Assembly: GCA_000961645.1 (NCBI GenBank)
Contig: LADM01000053.1
Location: forward strand, 1 to 64,000
DNA length: 64,000 nucleotides
Source of the DNA: Gammaproteobacteria bacterium BRH_c0
GTDB taxonomy: Bacteria; Pseudomonadota; Gammaproteobacteria; Pseudomonadales; Porticoccaceae
Direction of reading: 5' to 3'
Positions 37,987 through 46,837 of the stretch are shown here, piece after piece. Below the pieces are notes generated by a model that saw nothing but the letters and a program-made list of their open reading frames with translations, searched no databases and was not told where the DNA came from. The position numbers and the translations under genes were made by a program. Every line of letters starts with the position of its first letter. Position 1 is the stretch's first letter.

Positions 37987-39246
37987 ATGACTGGCACCAG
38001 TCTGAAAGATCATCCCAGCAACAAGAACAAGAATCCCGACAAGGGTTTTGTGGCCATTCTAGGCTGGAGCCTCGCTGCGATTGACGCCATCGACCGCTTC
38101 GACCGCCGCTACGTTATCGTGGCACCGGCCTGGGCAGAGGAATTCGCCAACGCCAACAACATCCCCTATATCCCGTGGAATTTCGAACGCCTCAACGACC
38201 GCTCCATGGAGATCGCCAAAACCCTCAAGGAAGCTGGCGTGGATGTGGCGATCCCGCTCTTCGAAGAAACCGTGGAGTGGGCCGGGGCCATCAATTCGGT
38301 GCTGCTCGACCAGCCGAGAATCTACGGCCAGGCACTGCTGTTCCGCGACAAGGCGCTGATGAAACGCCGCGCCCAGCTCGGGGGCATCCGCGTCGGTATT
38401 TTTGAAGAAGCCCACGACAAGGATGACGTCATCCGCTTCCTCAAACGTGTCAACCAGACGCTTCTCAAGCTGGAAGGCGATCCCAACGATCCCATTCATA
38501 TGAAAGCCTTTGACAAGGCTGGCTGTCTCGGCCACCGGGTGATCCGCACCCCGGAGGATGTCTACAACATTCCCGACAATGAATTCCCGGCCCTGCTGGA
38601 AAGCCATCTCGATGGCTGGGAATTCGCGGTGGAAGCGTGGATTCACAACGGCAAGATCCGGTTTTTGAATATCTCGGAATATGTCACCCTCGGTTATTCC
38701 GTGTTTGTACCCGCCACACCGGAGCTGGAAAAATACCGCGCCCAGATCACCCAGGAAATTGAAAAACTGATCAAGGCCTTTGATATCGACTTCGGCTTTA
38801 TTCACCCGGAGTACTTTGTCACCAATGATGGCGTTATGTATTTTGGTGAGGTCGCCTACCGCCCGCCGGGCTTCAAGGTATTCGAATTGCTGGAACGCAG
38901 CTATGGCTTTAACGCCTACCAGGGGCTGGTGCTGTCGTTTGACCCGAAAACGACCGACGAGGAAATCACCGCCTTTTTCCCCAAAGAAGTGGTGGATGCC
39001 AAGGGCTATGCCGGTTGCTTCGGGGTTTATCCCCGCCGCCGCGTGGTCAGCAACCTGGAAATTCCGCCAGAAACGGAGCAGCACCCCTACTTTGAATTCC
39101 ACGAATTGCAGCAACCCCTTGAAAACAAGGTCACCAAGCGCACAGCCTTCGGCACCCACTGGGGACTGGTGTACTTCTTTGGTGACGATTCTCACCAGCT
39201 AAGGGACTTGCTCAAGGCCCAGGAAGACCTGGATTATTACATCTGA
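37987..39246 (+). CDS. ATP-grasp domain ligase of unknown substrate
   Basis: The 419-residue protein has an N-terminal Rossmann-like pre-ATP-grasp part (VAILGWSLAAIDAID, YVIVAPAWAEEF). An ATP-grasp core follows: FRDKALMKRRAQ, IHMKAFDKAGCLG, DGWEFAVEAWIHNGK, and the metal/ATP segment FGFIHPEYFVTNDG then YFGEVAYRPPGF. Such enzymes form amide or peptide bonds through an acyl-phosphate. The C-terminal 100 residues match no subdomain I know. The ATG at 37987 has AAGGAG 7 nt upstream. The next gene, 57 nt downstream, encodes a papain-like protein, so the two probably act together, perhaps as maker and hydrolase of a conjugate. Confidence 0.75.
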   Translation: MTGTSLKDHPSNKNKNPDKGFVAILGWSLAAIDAIDRFDRRYVIVAPAWAEEFANANNIPYIPWNFERLNDRSMEIAKTLKEAGVDVAIPLFEETVEWAGAINSVLLDQPRIYGQALLFRDKALMKRRAQLGGIRVGIFEEAHDKDDVIRFLKRVNQTLLKLEGDPNDPIHMKAFDKAGCLGHRVIRTPEDVYNIPDNEFPALLESHLDGWEFAVEAWIHNGKIRFLNISEYVTLGYSVFVPATPELEKYRAQITQEIEKLIKAFDIDFGFIHPEYFVTNDGVMYFGEVAYRPPGFKVFELLERSYGFNAYQGLVLSFDPKTTDEEITAFFPKEVVDAKGYAGCFGVYPRRRVVSNLEIPPETEQHPYFEFHELQQPLENKVTKRTAFGTHWGLVYFFGDDSHQLRDLLKAQEDLDYYI

Positions 39247-39303
39247 CAAAACCGCCACACTGGCCAGCCACAACACCCAGGGTTATTGCAAAGGAATTAT
39301 TCC

Positions 39304-41274
39304 ATGGTTGCGGAACCGACTGTGACAACCAGGTCACCCCGGCATCAACTTGAAATACAGTTGGACAACGCCATTGCCAGGCTTGACGAAGCAAGATCCT
39401 TTGCAAAACCGGCGCTCAGTGGTCGCGTGCTCGATATTTGCAAACGCGCGCTGATGTCTGCGGACAGCGTGGACCTGGTTTACGACCGTATTGCGGCTCT
39501 GGAGCGCAGCGGTATTTTTGACGGCTCCGACTGGGCAACGCCGGAGATTCTGCAGCCGCTGCTGGCAGCCAATACACTGCGCATGGGCAATCGCCACACA
39601 GTGATACTCGAATGCCTTAGCCAGCTGCGTTTTCTGGCGGTTGCGCGCGGGGATTATTTTCATCCGTCAGTCTCATCCGAGCACGCCCAGCATTTTTTAT
39701 CCCAGGTGCTGGCCCTCAACCTCAATCTGCTGTTCGACAGTTTTGGTGAAGCCGAACGGGAGCGCGAGGCGGGGCTCAACGAAATCGCCCGGGTTGTCTA
39801 TCTCCACCTGGTTGAGCACATCGGCTATGAGAATATCTTCGACCGGGTGGTTGACGAGGTGTGGCGGATTCTCGCCCAGCGTCCCATCCAGGTGGACACG
39901 GTAAAAACCGTCATCACCCAGATTGCCGTGTGCATGGCCAATCCCGAGATGGGCACACCCCGCGGTGGCGACCGACTGGTGAGCGCACTGTTCAACCCCA
40001 GCCACGGCTGTCGCGAGGACCCGGGGTTTGATGCTTATATGCAGCGCCTGCAGGCCATGGATGAACACGCCTTCCAGCAGGAAGCGGGGGCTTTCGCCCG
40101 CGCCATGCACGACACAGGGCTGGTCTCTGTCTACCACACGGTTTTTTTGCGGGATATCAACGAACGGCGACCCGATCTGCTGCCTGCGGCACTTGGCCTT
40201 AGCAGCACTGGTCGCGAAGTGCTGCTGTGCTATCAGCCTCTGATTCAGGCCCTGATCGACAAGGCCATTTTTCCCGAAACGGCCCAGGGAGTGTATGGCC
40301 TGGCAACGCTGCTGGAGCGTGGCATTCTCTATCACCCGGCTATGGCCCCGGCACTGTGGCGTCAATTGGCACTGCCGTTGTCTGACGCCACCAGCGAAGC
40401 ATTGACTCGCGCCTTTGGCAACGCACACCCTGCCCACGTCTATCTGCTGGCGGGTGTACTCAACACCCTCGGCCAGCCCCTTGGGGTAGGCCAGGGCAAC
40501 AACCCCACCTGCCAGGCGGCCCGCGCCATCTCGATGTGGTCCTACAACGACCCCGACTACCTGCTACAGGTGGTTGCCTGGGCCGCGCGGGATAACGAAG
40601 TGGTGATGCATTTCGAGGGACAGCCGGTCTCCTCCAGGCAGGCCGTGGAAGGACTGGCCAAGGGTGGGGTGCTGGATGTCGATCCGGTTTCCCTGGTGGT
40701 GGCACCACACCTGGATCGCATTTATATGGCCATGGGCCAGTTGTGCATGGAACGCGGCGAAGATCCCCACCGGCGGATCAATCCGGAGTTTCACGGCTGG
40801 TGGGTAGGACGGGGTTTTCATATCGCCGTGGACGTTGCCAGCGGGCTGCTGTCGGAGTACGAGACGTTCCTGCGTTATTTCTACGCCAGTTATCACCCTT
40901 ACTACAATGGCAACCAGCCGGTGATACACCCGCAACCCGCCGGTATTGCCGTGACAAACTCCGCGGGACGCTTTGTAGGCTGGCACGCCATTACCTTGCT
41001 GCGAGTCGCCCTGGATCAGGAAGACATGATGCGGGCGTATTTTTTCAACCCCAACAATGACAGCGGCCAGGACTGGGGCGATGACGTTATTGTGTCCACC
41101 AGCGGACACGGGGAGCGCTTCGGCGAAGCGTCACTCCCCGTGCAGCAATTCGCTTCGCGACTATACCTGTTCCACTACGACAGTCTCGAACCCGGCAGCC
41201 CTGAAAAGGTCCCTGAAGAAGACATCGCGACTATCGTCGCCATGGCCAGGGCCACCTGGGCCAGCGAGCGCTGA
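39304..41274 (+). CDS. Large uncharacterised protein with a papain-like Cys-His-Asn arrangement
   Basis: I do not recognise a named family. The 656-residue protein is helical in its first 380 residues with no signal peptide. The C-terminal third carries a candidate catalytic set in papain order: Cys403 in NNPTCQAARAISMWS, His561 in GWHAITLLRV, and Asn584/Asn585 in FFNPNNDSGQDWG, which echoes the N-S-W-G turn of papain-fold enzymes. A cysteine peptidase, transpeptidase or transglutaminase-like function is inferred from this spacing only. The start is ATG 39304 (AGGA 9 nt upstream); a TTG at 39286 is also in frame. Its stop codon abuts the stop of the convergent next gene with no spacer. It is probably co-transcribed with the ATP-grasp gene. 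Confidence 0.7.
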   Translation: MVAEPTVTTRSPRHQLEIQLDNAIARLDEARSFAKPALSGRVLDICKRALMSADSVDLVYDRIAALERSGIFDGSDWATPEILQPLLAANTLRMGNRHTVILECLSQLRFLAVARGDYFHPSVSSEHAQHFLSQVLALNLNLLFDSFGEAEREREAGLNEIARVVYLHLVEHIGYENIFDRVVDEVWRILAQRPIQVDTVKTVITQIAVCMANPEMGTPRGGDRLVSALFNPSHGCREDPGFDAYMQRLQAMDEHAFQQEAGAFARAMHDTGLVSVYHTVFLRDINERRPDLLPAALGLSSTGREVLLCYQPLIQALIDKAIFPETAQGVYGLATLLERGILYHPAMAPALWRQLALPLSDATSEALTRAFGNAHPAHVYLLAGVLNTLGQPLGVGQGNNPTCQAARAISMWSYNDPDYLLQVVAWAARDNEVVMHFEGQPVSSRQAVEGLAKGGVLDVDPVSLVVAPHLDRIYMAMGQLCMERGEDPHRRINPEFHGWWVGRGFHIAVDVASGLLSEYETFLRYFYASYHPYYNGNQPVIHPQPAGIAVTNSAGRFVGWHAITLLRVALDQEDMMRAYFFNPNNDSGQDWGDDVIVSTSGHGERFGEASLPVQQFASRLYLFHYDSLEPGSPEKVPEEDIATIVAMARATWASER

Positions 41275-41832
41275 TCAGGCAGGGTTTCTCAGTCGTTCGA
41301 TCACATCGCTGTCATGGCCCGGCAGTATTTCGCACACGCTGCCGATGCCCATGGCTTTCAGGGTATGGCCTGCTCCCAGCCAGCAACCGTTGAAATAGCA
41401 GATATCGCCGAGTTCCTTTTCGCTGAAGTTGGCGTGCAACTTGTCCCACAGGTCATCGTCGCCGTTGATGCCGTCGATCTGGTTGGCAAAGCGGTCGGCG
41501 AACTCAATCACAAGCCGCTCCCGCGTGCTGAAACCTTCCCAGTCAAAGTTCCTGTCGAGGGCATTCTGGTAAAACGCCTCGGGGATTTCATCGTCGCAAA
41601 AGCCGGGGTAATCGCGCCACATGCGCAGGCTGTTACAGATCGGGCAGCCCATGATGGCGGTTAGCAGGATGCGCATACCCTCGCGCTCGCGCGGGGTAAG
41701 GGTGGTGTCGTGGTTGGTGTAGACGGTCTTGAACATCTGCTGACGGCTGGCAAGCAGTGAATCGGTACCGACACGGTTGAGGATATGGTCGAGGGCGACC
41801 TCGCCCTCGGGGATCGTGACGCGATATGGCAT
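41275..41832 (-). CDS. Carboxymuconolactone decarboxylase/AhpD-like protein
   Basis: The 185-residue helical protein carries a CPIC motif in LLTAIMGCPICNSLRMWR and the family helix STRERLVIEFADRFA, as in AhpD-like CMD proteins. CxxC members usually handle peroxides or thiol redox rather than lactones. The ATG at 41832 has GGAGG 5 nt upstream; an in-frame GTG two codons earlier is less likely. It heads a minus-strand catabolic-looking stretch and ends exactly where the papain-like gene ends. Confidence 0.78.
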   Translation of the reverse strand: MPYRVTIPEGEVALDHILNRVGTDSLLASRQQMFKTVYTNHDTTLTPREREGMRILLTAIMGCPICNSLRMWRDYPGFCDDEIPEAFYQNALDRNFDWEGFSTRERLVIEFADRFANQIDGINGDDDLWDKLHANFSEKELGDICYFNGCWLGAGHTLKAMGIGSVCEILPGHDSDVIERLRNPA

Positions 41833-41942
41833 AAACACCTCCAGATTGAACGTTAGCTATCGTTATGGAACCCTAATTAGGCAATAGTCATGCAATGGAA
41901 CAGTTGTTGATAATTTGTTGACCACTGGCAGCAGCAAAGGTG

Positions 41943-42713
41943 CTACCAGGATACTCGCCCGCCATCGACGACGATATTGTCGCCAGTGATATAGGCAGCA
42001 TCGTCGCTGGCGAGGAACAGTGCTACCCCGGCAATATCCTGGGGTTTGCCGAAACGGGGAATCAGGTTTTTCGCCAGCAGCGGTTTTGCCTCATCCGGGT
42101 TATCCCTGGCCCAGGCAACAAATCCGGGAGTTTCAATCACGCCGGGGCTGATAGACACCACCCGGATACCAAATTGTGCGCCTTCAAACGCCATGTGCTT
42201 GGTGAAGCCAATCACACCGGCCTTGGCCGCCGCGTGGGCTGCGCCACCGTAACCGGAACCGGTCATACCGGCGGTGGACGCCGTGTTGATGATCACCCCG
42301 CCCTGCTTTTTCAGAAACGGCCAAGCCGCCTGTGTAGTGTAGAACACCAGGTTGAGTTCGTTGTCGATGGTGAACTGCCAGCCATCGAGGGGAAAGGTTT
42401 CGAAGTCGGCAAAATGCGGGCGCGCCGCATTGTTGTAAAGCACGTCGATGCGACCGTGAATGGAAGCTGCCTCCTCCACCCATTGGCGGGCGGAAACGGG
42501 ATCGGCCAGATTGACCGGCTCCATGGTGATGATGGAGCCGCCAGCAGCTTCGACTTGCTTGCGGGTTTCGAGGTTGCCTTCTTCCGATACATCGCAGCCA
42601 ATAACCCTGGCGCCTACCGCCGCAAAGCGCAGCGCCGCCTCACGGCCCTGGCCACTGGCGGTGCCGGTAATCAGTACAACCTTATCTTGCAGTGAATGGT
42701 TCGGTGTATGCAT
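41943..42713 (-). CDS. Short-chain dehydrogenase/reductase with His in place of the catalytic Tyr
   Basis: The 256-residue classical SDR has the nucleotide loop TGTASGQG (17-23 region), NNAA at 94-97, and INTASTAGM with Ser146. The Y-x-x-x-K motif reads HAAAK, with His160 where Tyr is expected and Lys164 retained; Tyr155 lies five residues earlier. The C-terminal VSISPGVIETPG and NIVVDGGRVSW are normal. SDRs without the Tyr exist among 2,4-dienoyl-CoA reductases. It is followed on the same strand by the CMD-like gene and preceded by the APH-like gene; the three may form one catabolic unit. Confidence 0.85.
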   Translation of the reverse strand: MHTPNHSLQDKVVLITGTASGQGREAALRFAAVGARVIGCDVSEEGNLETRKQVEAAGGSIITMEPVNLADPVSARQWVEEAASIHGRIDVLYNNAARPHFADFETFPLDGWQFTIDNELNLVFYTTQAAWPFLKKQGGVIINTASTAGMTGSGYGGAAHAAAKAGVIGFTKHMAFEGAQFGIRVVSISPGVIETPGFVAWARDNPDEAKPLLAKNLIPRFGKPQDIAGVALFLASDDAAYITGDNIVVDGGRVSW

Positions 42714-42765
42714 GCTGTGTTACCTGTTTTTATTTTGATATTTGGGTCAGAAAACGCCTGAACTA

Positions 42766-44187
42766 TCAGACCTGGTAAAGGCTTTTCACCGCTTCCAGGC
42801 GGGCAAAGATAATATGGTTTTTGGGCGCGTCGGGGCCTACGCAGATATGGCACTGGCGCAGGGTGCGGCGGTAAAAAAACCGCACCAGTTTTTCATCATG
42901 CTCGGGGCCTGCCACAGCGATAAAGTCACACAGCGCCTTGTCGCCTTCGCTGTTATTGGCGGGGCGCACGCCGAGAATTTTCTCAAGATCGTTGAGATCC
43001 TCTTGCTCTGCCCAGCGGCCATAGTGGAGTTGGCTGGCCAGCCAGCGGGGGATTTTGTTGATAATGTCACGCTTCCAGGCGGGAAACAGCTCGGTGGTGG
43101 GCATGTTTTCAATCTCCTCCACCAGCTTGTTGATGGCCATATCCTCCAGGGGCGATGCCACTGGCGCGGGCAGGCTGATCTCGTCGTTGAGCGCGACACC
43201 CATCACATCCGCCAGCGCCTCGGCACAGCGGCGGCCACAAAAGGCCACCTGCACCTGGCTCTCAACCCAATCGCCACCCGGCAGGGTGACCGGCAGGGTA
43301 AAGACCGGGAATATAAAAGCCACCGTCATGAACACCACCACCTGGTAGGCCAGGGCATCGACATCGATTTTCTCGCCAAACGACTGCTCATAGCGCTTGA
43401 ACAGGGCGCCGATATCACCGAGGTTTTCCACCGGGTGACGACCCACAAAGCAGGCCAGATCCGACAGATGGTCACCCAGATAGCCGATCTCCATATCCAG
43501 CAGGGTAGTCACATCCAGGCCATCAGAGAGGAACTGGCAGCAGTCCCCGGTCACAAACGAAACGCGCTGGCGGTTTTGTGGCACATTGCGTTGCAGCCAC
43601 ACCCGGCAAAATTCCATAAAGGGGTCGATAACACCGTGGCGCTTGCCGAGTGCATAAAAACGCTCGAAGCCGTTGAGGGCAAGTTCTTCAGGCCCGGTAG
43701 GCATGGACAAGCCTGAAGCCAGAAATTTGGCCGGATCGATTTTGTGCATCGCCGCCAGGTGATCCATGTATTCGTGGCTGGCGGCCCAGCGATCCTCGCC
43801 CATGCCAGACTCGCTCTCGGCTGCCATCATCACCATGCCGGGGTCGCGGCCACCGGGCATCCAGTCCATCACTACCGCCGGGGGGAAGGGACACAGGCCA
43901 TGGACCGGCGGCACCGGAATGCCGTTGTCACGCAGCAGTTGCAACATGTTCAGTTCGTGCTCAACCGGGTAGGGAATCACCTCGCCATCGCGCGGCCCCT
44001 TGAAGGCCAGTGACTTGATCGCTCCGTCAATATCCACATCCACCCGCCAGATGGGGCGCCAGCGCCGTACCTGTTCAACGCGGATCACCTTGCCGCCAAC
44101 GTTGCTTTCGGTCCAATCGATAATGCCCTGCTGGATAGCTTCAGGGCTGGGCACCTGTGCTGATGGTGCTTTGGATGGTTGATCCAC
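42766..44187 (-). CDS. Aminoglycoside phosphotransferase (APH)-like protein with altered catalytic loop
   Basis: The 473-residue protein has the APH/choline-kinase-like fold: an N-lobe with SLAFKGPRDGEV, VEHELNMLQLLRDNGIPVPPV and AVVMDWMPGG, then the C-lobe. The catalytic loop, normally HGDxxxxN, reads TGDCCQFL: Asp215 is kept, but His is Thr213 and the metal Asn is Leu220. The second metal motif is LLDMEIGY with Asp231. A C-terminal extension of about 150 residues is uncommon. Relatives in catabolic clusters phosphorylate small hydroxylated substrates, as ACAD10-type kinases do. Whether this one is active is unclear. Confidence 0.75.
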   Translation of the reverse strand: MDQPSKAPSAQVPSPEAIQQGIIDWTESNVGGKVIRVEQVRRWRPIWRVDVDIDGAIKSLAFKGPRDGEVIPYPVEHELNMLQLLRDNGIPVPPVHGLCPFPPAVVMDWMPGGRDPGMVMMAAESESGMGEDRWAASHEYMDHLAAMHKIDPAKFLASGLSMPTGPEELALNGFERFYALGKRHGVIDPFMEFCRVWLQRNVPQNRQRVSFVTGDCCQFLSDGLDVTTLLDMEIGYLGDHLSDLACFVGRHPVENLGDIGALFKRYEQSFGEKIDVDALAYQVVVFMTVAFIFPVFTLPVTLPGGDWVESQVQVAFCGRRCAEALADVMGVALNDEISLPAPVASPLEDMAINKLVEEIENMPTTELFPAWKRDIINKIPRWLASQLHYGRWAEQEDLNDLEKILGVRPANNSEGDKALCDFIAVAGPEHDEKLVRFFYRRTLRQCHICVGPDAPKNHIIFARLEAVKSLYQV

Positions 44188-44465
44188 CGTAGATATCTCC
44201 CGTTTGAATTATTGGTCTGTGATTATGCGGCCATCAACAAGTGATGAATTTTTGAAAAAAGGCCTGTATCTGTTTGTTTTTGATAAGTAAAAAAGCATGA
44301 TTTAAAGCTGTTTGTGCCAACACAGGCAGGCTTTCATGATCATTATTGGGATCGATTGTAAAACAGGAAAAGTTAATACACACGACTTATTTTCATAAAA
44401 TGCGCCAGCCATAGCCTACCGATTCTGCCCCTTGCGATTTTCACCTGGACCTTTTACATTACGAC

Positions 44466-44490
44466 CGCTATATACCCAGCTATATTACCG
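44466..44490. promoter_or_regulatory. ModE box upstream of modEABC
   Basis: CGCTATATA, six bases, then TATATTACCG (44466-44490) is a palindrome of the E. coli ModE operator type (TATAT-N-TATAT core). It ends 17 bp before the preferred modE start and covers a TATATA that could be the -10 box, so molybdate-loaded ModE would repress the operon. The 320-bp gap 44188-44507 is otherwise AT-rich and gene-free. Confidence 0.75.
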
Positions 44491-44507
44491 TGAGCCCGGA
44501 AAACACC

Positions 44508-45311
44508 ATGACAAATCCAGCCAGCGGGTTCGATTGCGAGCTGCGCCTTAATCGCCGGGAACAAAGTTTCCTGGGTGACCGCCGCGTTGAGCTCCTCGAA
44601 CAGATCGCCACTACCGGCTCCATCTCCCAGGCCGCCCGCAGTATCGGCATGAGCTACAAAGCGGCGTGGGATGCCGTCGATGTGATGAACAATCTGTCTG
44701 ACCAGCCGCTGGTAACCCGGGCGGCAGGCGGCCTCAACGGCGGCGGCAGCGAAGTGACCCGCTATGGTCGCGGACTGATCCTGGCCTACCGATTCCTGCA
44801 AAAGGAATACGAACAATTACTGGAACGCGTCAGCAGCCAACTGGGCAATGTCGACGAACTGCACCAATTGATGAGGATTCTCGGCATGAAAACCAGCGCC
44901 CGCAATCAGCTCAAAGGCACCGTCACCCGGGTCGAAAAAGGTGCGGTAAACGGCAACGTCATCCTCGATCTTGGCGACGGCCTGGAGATTTTTGCCAATA
45001 TCACCAACGAGGCCATCGAGGAATTGCAACTGGCTCCGGGCAAGGAGGCGGTGGCTCTTATCAAATCGAGCTTTGTCATCCTCTCCCCAGACCGCGACGT
45101 GAGAGTCAGCGCCCGCAATCGCCTGCCCGGCACAGTACTCAAGGTGATTGCCGGGGCGGTCAACAGCGAGATCAAGATTGCACTCGCCGGTGGCCGCGTA
45201 CTCACCGCCGTGATCACCAATGACAGCCTGGAAGAATTCGGCTTTGCCCCGGGTAGTGAATGTTGCGCCCTGATCAAGGCATCCCATGTGATTCTCTCGG
45301 TTCTTGATTAG
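44508..45311 (+). CDS. modE: Molybdate-responsive transcription regulator
   Basis: The 267-residue protein has an N-terminal winged helix (LLEQIATTGSISQAARSIGM, then SYKAAWDAVDVMNNLSDQPLV). It is followed by two molybdate-binding MOP/TOBE domains beginning SARNQLKGTVTRVEKGAVNG and SARNRLPGTVLKVIAGAVNS. ModE binds molybdate, dimerises on palindromic TATAT sites and represses mod transcription. I prefer the ATG at 44508; a GTG at 44490 would overlap the operator. It leads modEABC, with 55 nt to modA. Confidence 0.93.
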   Translation: MTNPASGFDCELRLNRREQSFLGDRRVELLEQIATTGSISQAARSIGMSYKAAWDAVDVMNNLSDQPLVTRAAGGLNGGGSEVTRYGRGLILAYRFLQKEYEQLLERVSSQLGNVDELHQLMRILGMKTSARNQLKGTVTRVEKGAVNGNVILDLGDGLEIFANITNEAIEELQLAPGKEAVALIKSSFVILSPDRDVRVSARNRLPGTVLKVIAGAVNSEIKIALAGGRVLTAVITNDSLEEFGFAPGSECCALIKASHVILSVLD

Positions 45312-45366
45312 GGCTAAGCCCGCTGGGGTAATGACGCTTGATCACTGATTTGACCGGAATTATCCC

Positions 45367-46128
45367 ATGAAGAACCACCTGCTGGTCGCCATCACCCTGA
45401 TGTCCATCGCCAGCACCACCCTGGCCGACACGGTTACCGTTGCAGTCGCAGCCAACTTCACCGCTGCCATCAAGCGACTGGCGCCGGTGTTTGAAGAAAA
45501 AACCGGCCACCAGCTGGTAGCGAGCTTCGGCTCCACCGGGCAACTCTATGCCCAGATCAGCCATGGCGCGCCATTTGACGTATTCCTGTCGGCGGATGAC
45601 AGCTCCCCGCAAAAGCTGATCGCAAGTGGCGACGCAGCGAACGATTCGTATTTTATCTACGCCCGGGGCAGGCTGGCCCTATGGAGCGCCACAGCGGGCT
45701 ATGTGGATAGCGAGGGTGCCATTCTCAATACCACTGCGTTTACGAGGCTGGCCATCGCCAACCCCAAAACTGCGCCCTACGGCCAGGCCGCTATGGATGC
45801 CCTGACCAAATTGAACCTGCTGAACCAGGTGCAACCCCTGCTGGTACAGGGTGAGAGCATCGCCCAAACCCAGCAATTTATTGCCAGCGGCAACGTGCCA
45901 TTGGGCTTTATTGCCCTTGCCCAGGTGATGACCCTGCCGCCCAGAGAACGGGGCAGTTACTGGCTGGTGCCTGCTGAACTGCATCAGCCTATCGACCAGA
46001 CTGCCGTGGTCCTGCTAAAGGCCAAAAGCCCGGCAGCCAGCCGCGCTTTTGTGGACTTTATGCAATCCGCCGCAGCAGCTGCGATCATCAGCGAACTCGG
46101 TTACGAAGCGCCTGCAACCCTGCAATAA
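45367..46128 (+). CDS. modA: Molybdate ABC transporter substrate-binding protein
   Basis: The 253-residue periplasmic protein has a signal peptide cleaved near TLA-DTVT (about residue 20). The ModA pattern follows: VAVAANFTAAIKRLAPVFE, GSTGQLYAQISHGAPFDVFLSADDSSPQKL, and LAIANPKTAPYGQAA. It captures molybdate (or tungstate) for ModBC. It is the second gene of modEABC and is 9 nt from modB. Confidence 0.95.
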   Translation: MKNHLLVAITLMSIASTTLADTVTVAVAANFTAAIKRLAPVFEEKTGHQLVASFGSTGQLYAQISHGAPFDVFLSADDSSPQKLIASGDAANDSYFIYARGRLALWSATAGYVDSEGAILNTTAFTRLAIANPKTAPYGQAAMDALTKLNLLNQVQPLLVQGESIAQTQQFIASGNVPLGFIALAQVMTLPPRERGSYWLVPAELHQPIDQTAVVLLKAKSPAASRAFVDFMQSAAAAAIISELGYEAPATLQ

Positions 46129-46137
46129 GGAGTTTTG

Positions 46138-46827
46138 ATGGACACGACTCTGATCCACTGGCAAGCCATCTGGTTGACCCTCAAGCTGGCCAGCGTCACC
46201 ACAGTGGTGCTGATGATTCTGGCCACGCCCCTTGCCTGGTGGCTGGCACGTACCCGCTCCCGCCTCAAGCAGCCGATTGCTGCGCTATGCGCCATGCCCC
46301 TGGTGCTGCCACCGACGGTGCTGGGGTTTTACCTGCTGGTACTGATGGGGCCAAATGGGCCTGTCGGACAGTTCACCCAGTGGCTCGGCATCGGCACCCT
46401 GCCCTTCACTTTCACCGGACTGGTGGTGGCTTCCACCCTCTACTCCCTGCCCTTTGCCCTGCAACCCATTCAGACCGCCTTTGAAAACATCGGTCCGCGC
46501 CCCCTCGAGGTCGCCGCAACCTTGCGGGCCGGCCCCTGGGACACCGCCATCCACGTGATACTGCCCCTGGCCCGCAACGGGATGCTCAGCGCCGCCGTGC
46601 TGACCTTTGCTCATACCATTGGCGAATTTGGCGTGGTGCTGATGATCGGCGGCAATATTCCCGGTGCCACCCAGGTGCTGTCAGTGCTCATCTTCAACCA
46701 GGTGGAAGCGATGGAATACGTCCAGGCACACTGGCTGGCAGGGGGCATGGTGGTGTTTTCATTCGTGGTACTCCTTGTGCTTTACACCTTCAACTACCGC
46801 AGCGTGCGCCTCTCACTGGTGAATTGA
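46138..46827 (+). CDS. modB: Molybdate ABC transporter permease
   Basis: The 229-residue protein has five to six membrane spans and the EAA loop typical of ModB (LEVAATLRAGPWDTAIHVILPLARNGMLS). MPLVLPPTVLGFYLLVL is a family hallmark. The ATG at 46138 follows AAGGAG closely. It forms the membrane channel for molybdate with ModC. Confidence 0.95.
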   Translation: MDTTLIHWQAIWLTLKLASVTTVVLMILATPLAWWLARTRSRLKQPIAALCAMPLVLPPTVLGFYLLVLMGPNGPVGQFTQWLGIGTLPFTFTGLVVASTLYSLPFALQPIQTAFENIGPRPLEVAATLRAGPWDTAIHVILPLARNGMLSAAVLTFAHTIGEFGVVLMIGGNIPGATQVLSVLIFNQVEAMEYVQAHWLAGGMVVFSFVVLLVLYTFNYRSVRLSLVN

Positions 46828-46837
46828 GTTTGCATCC

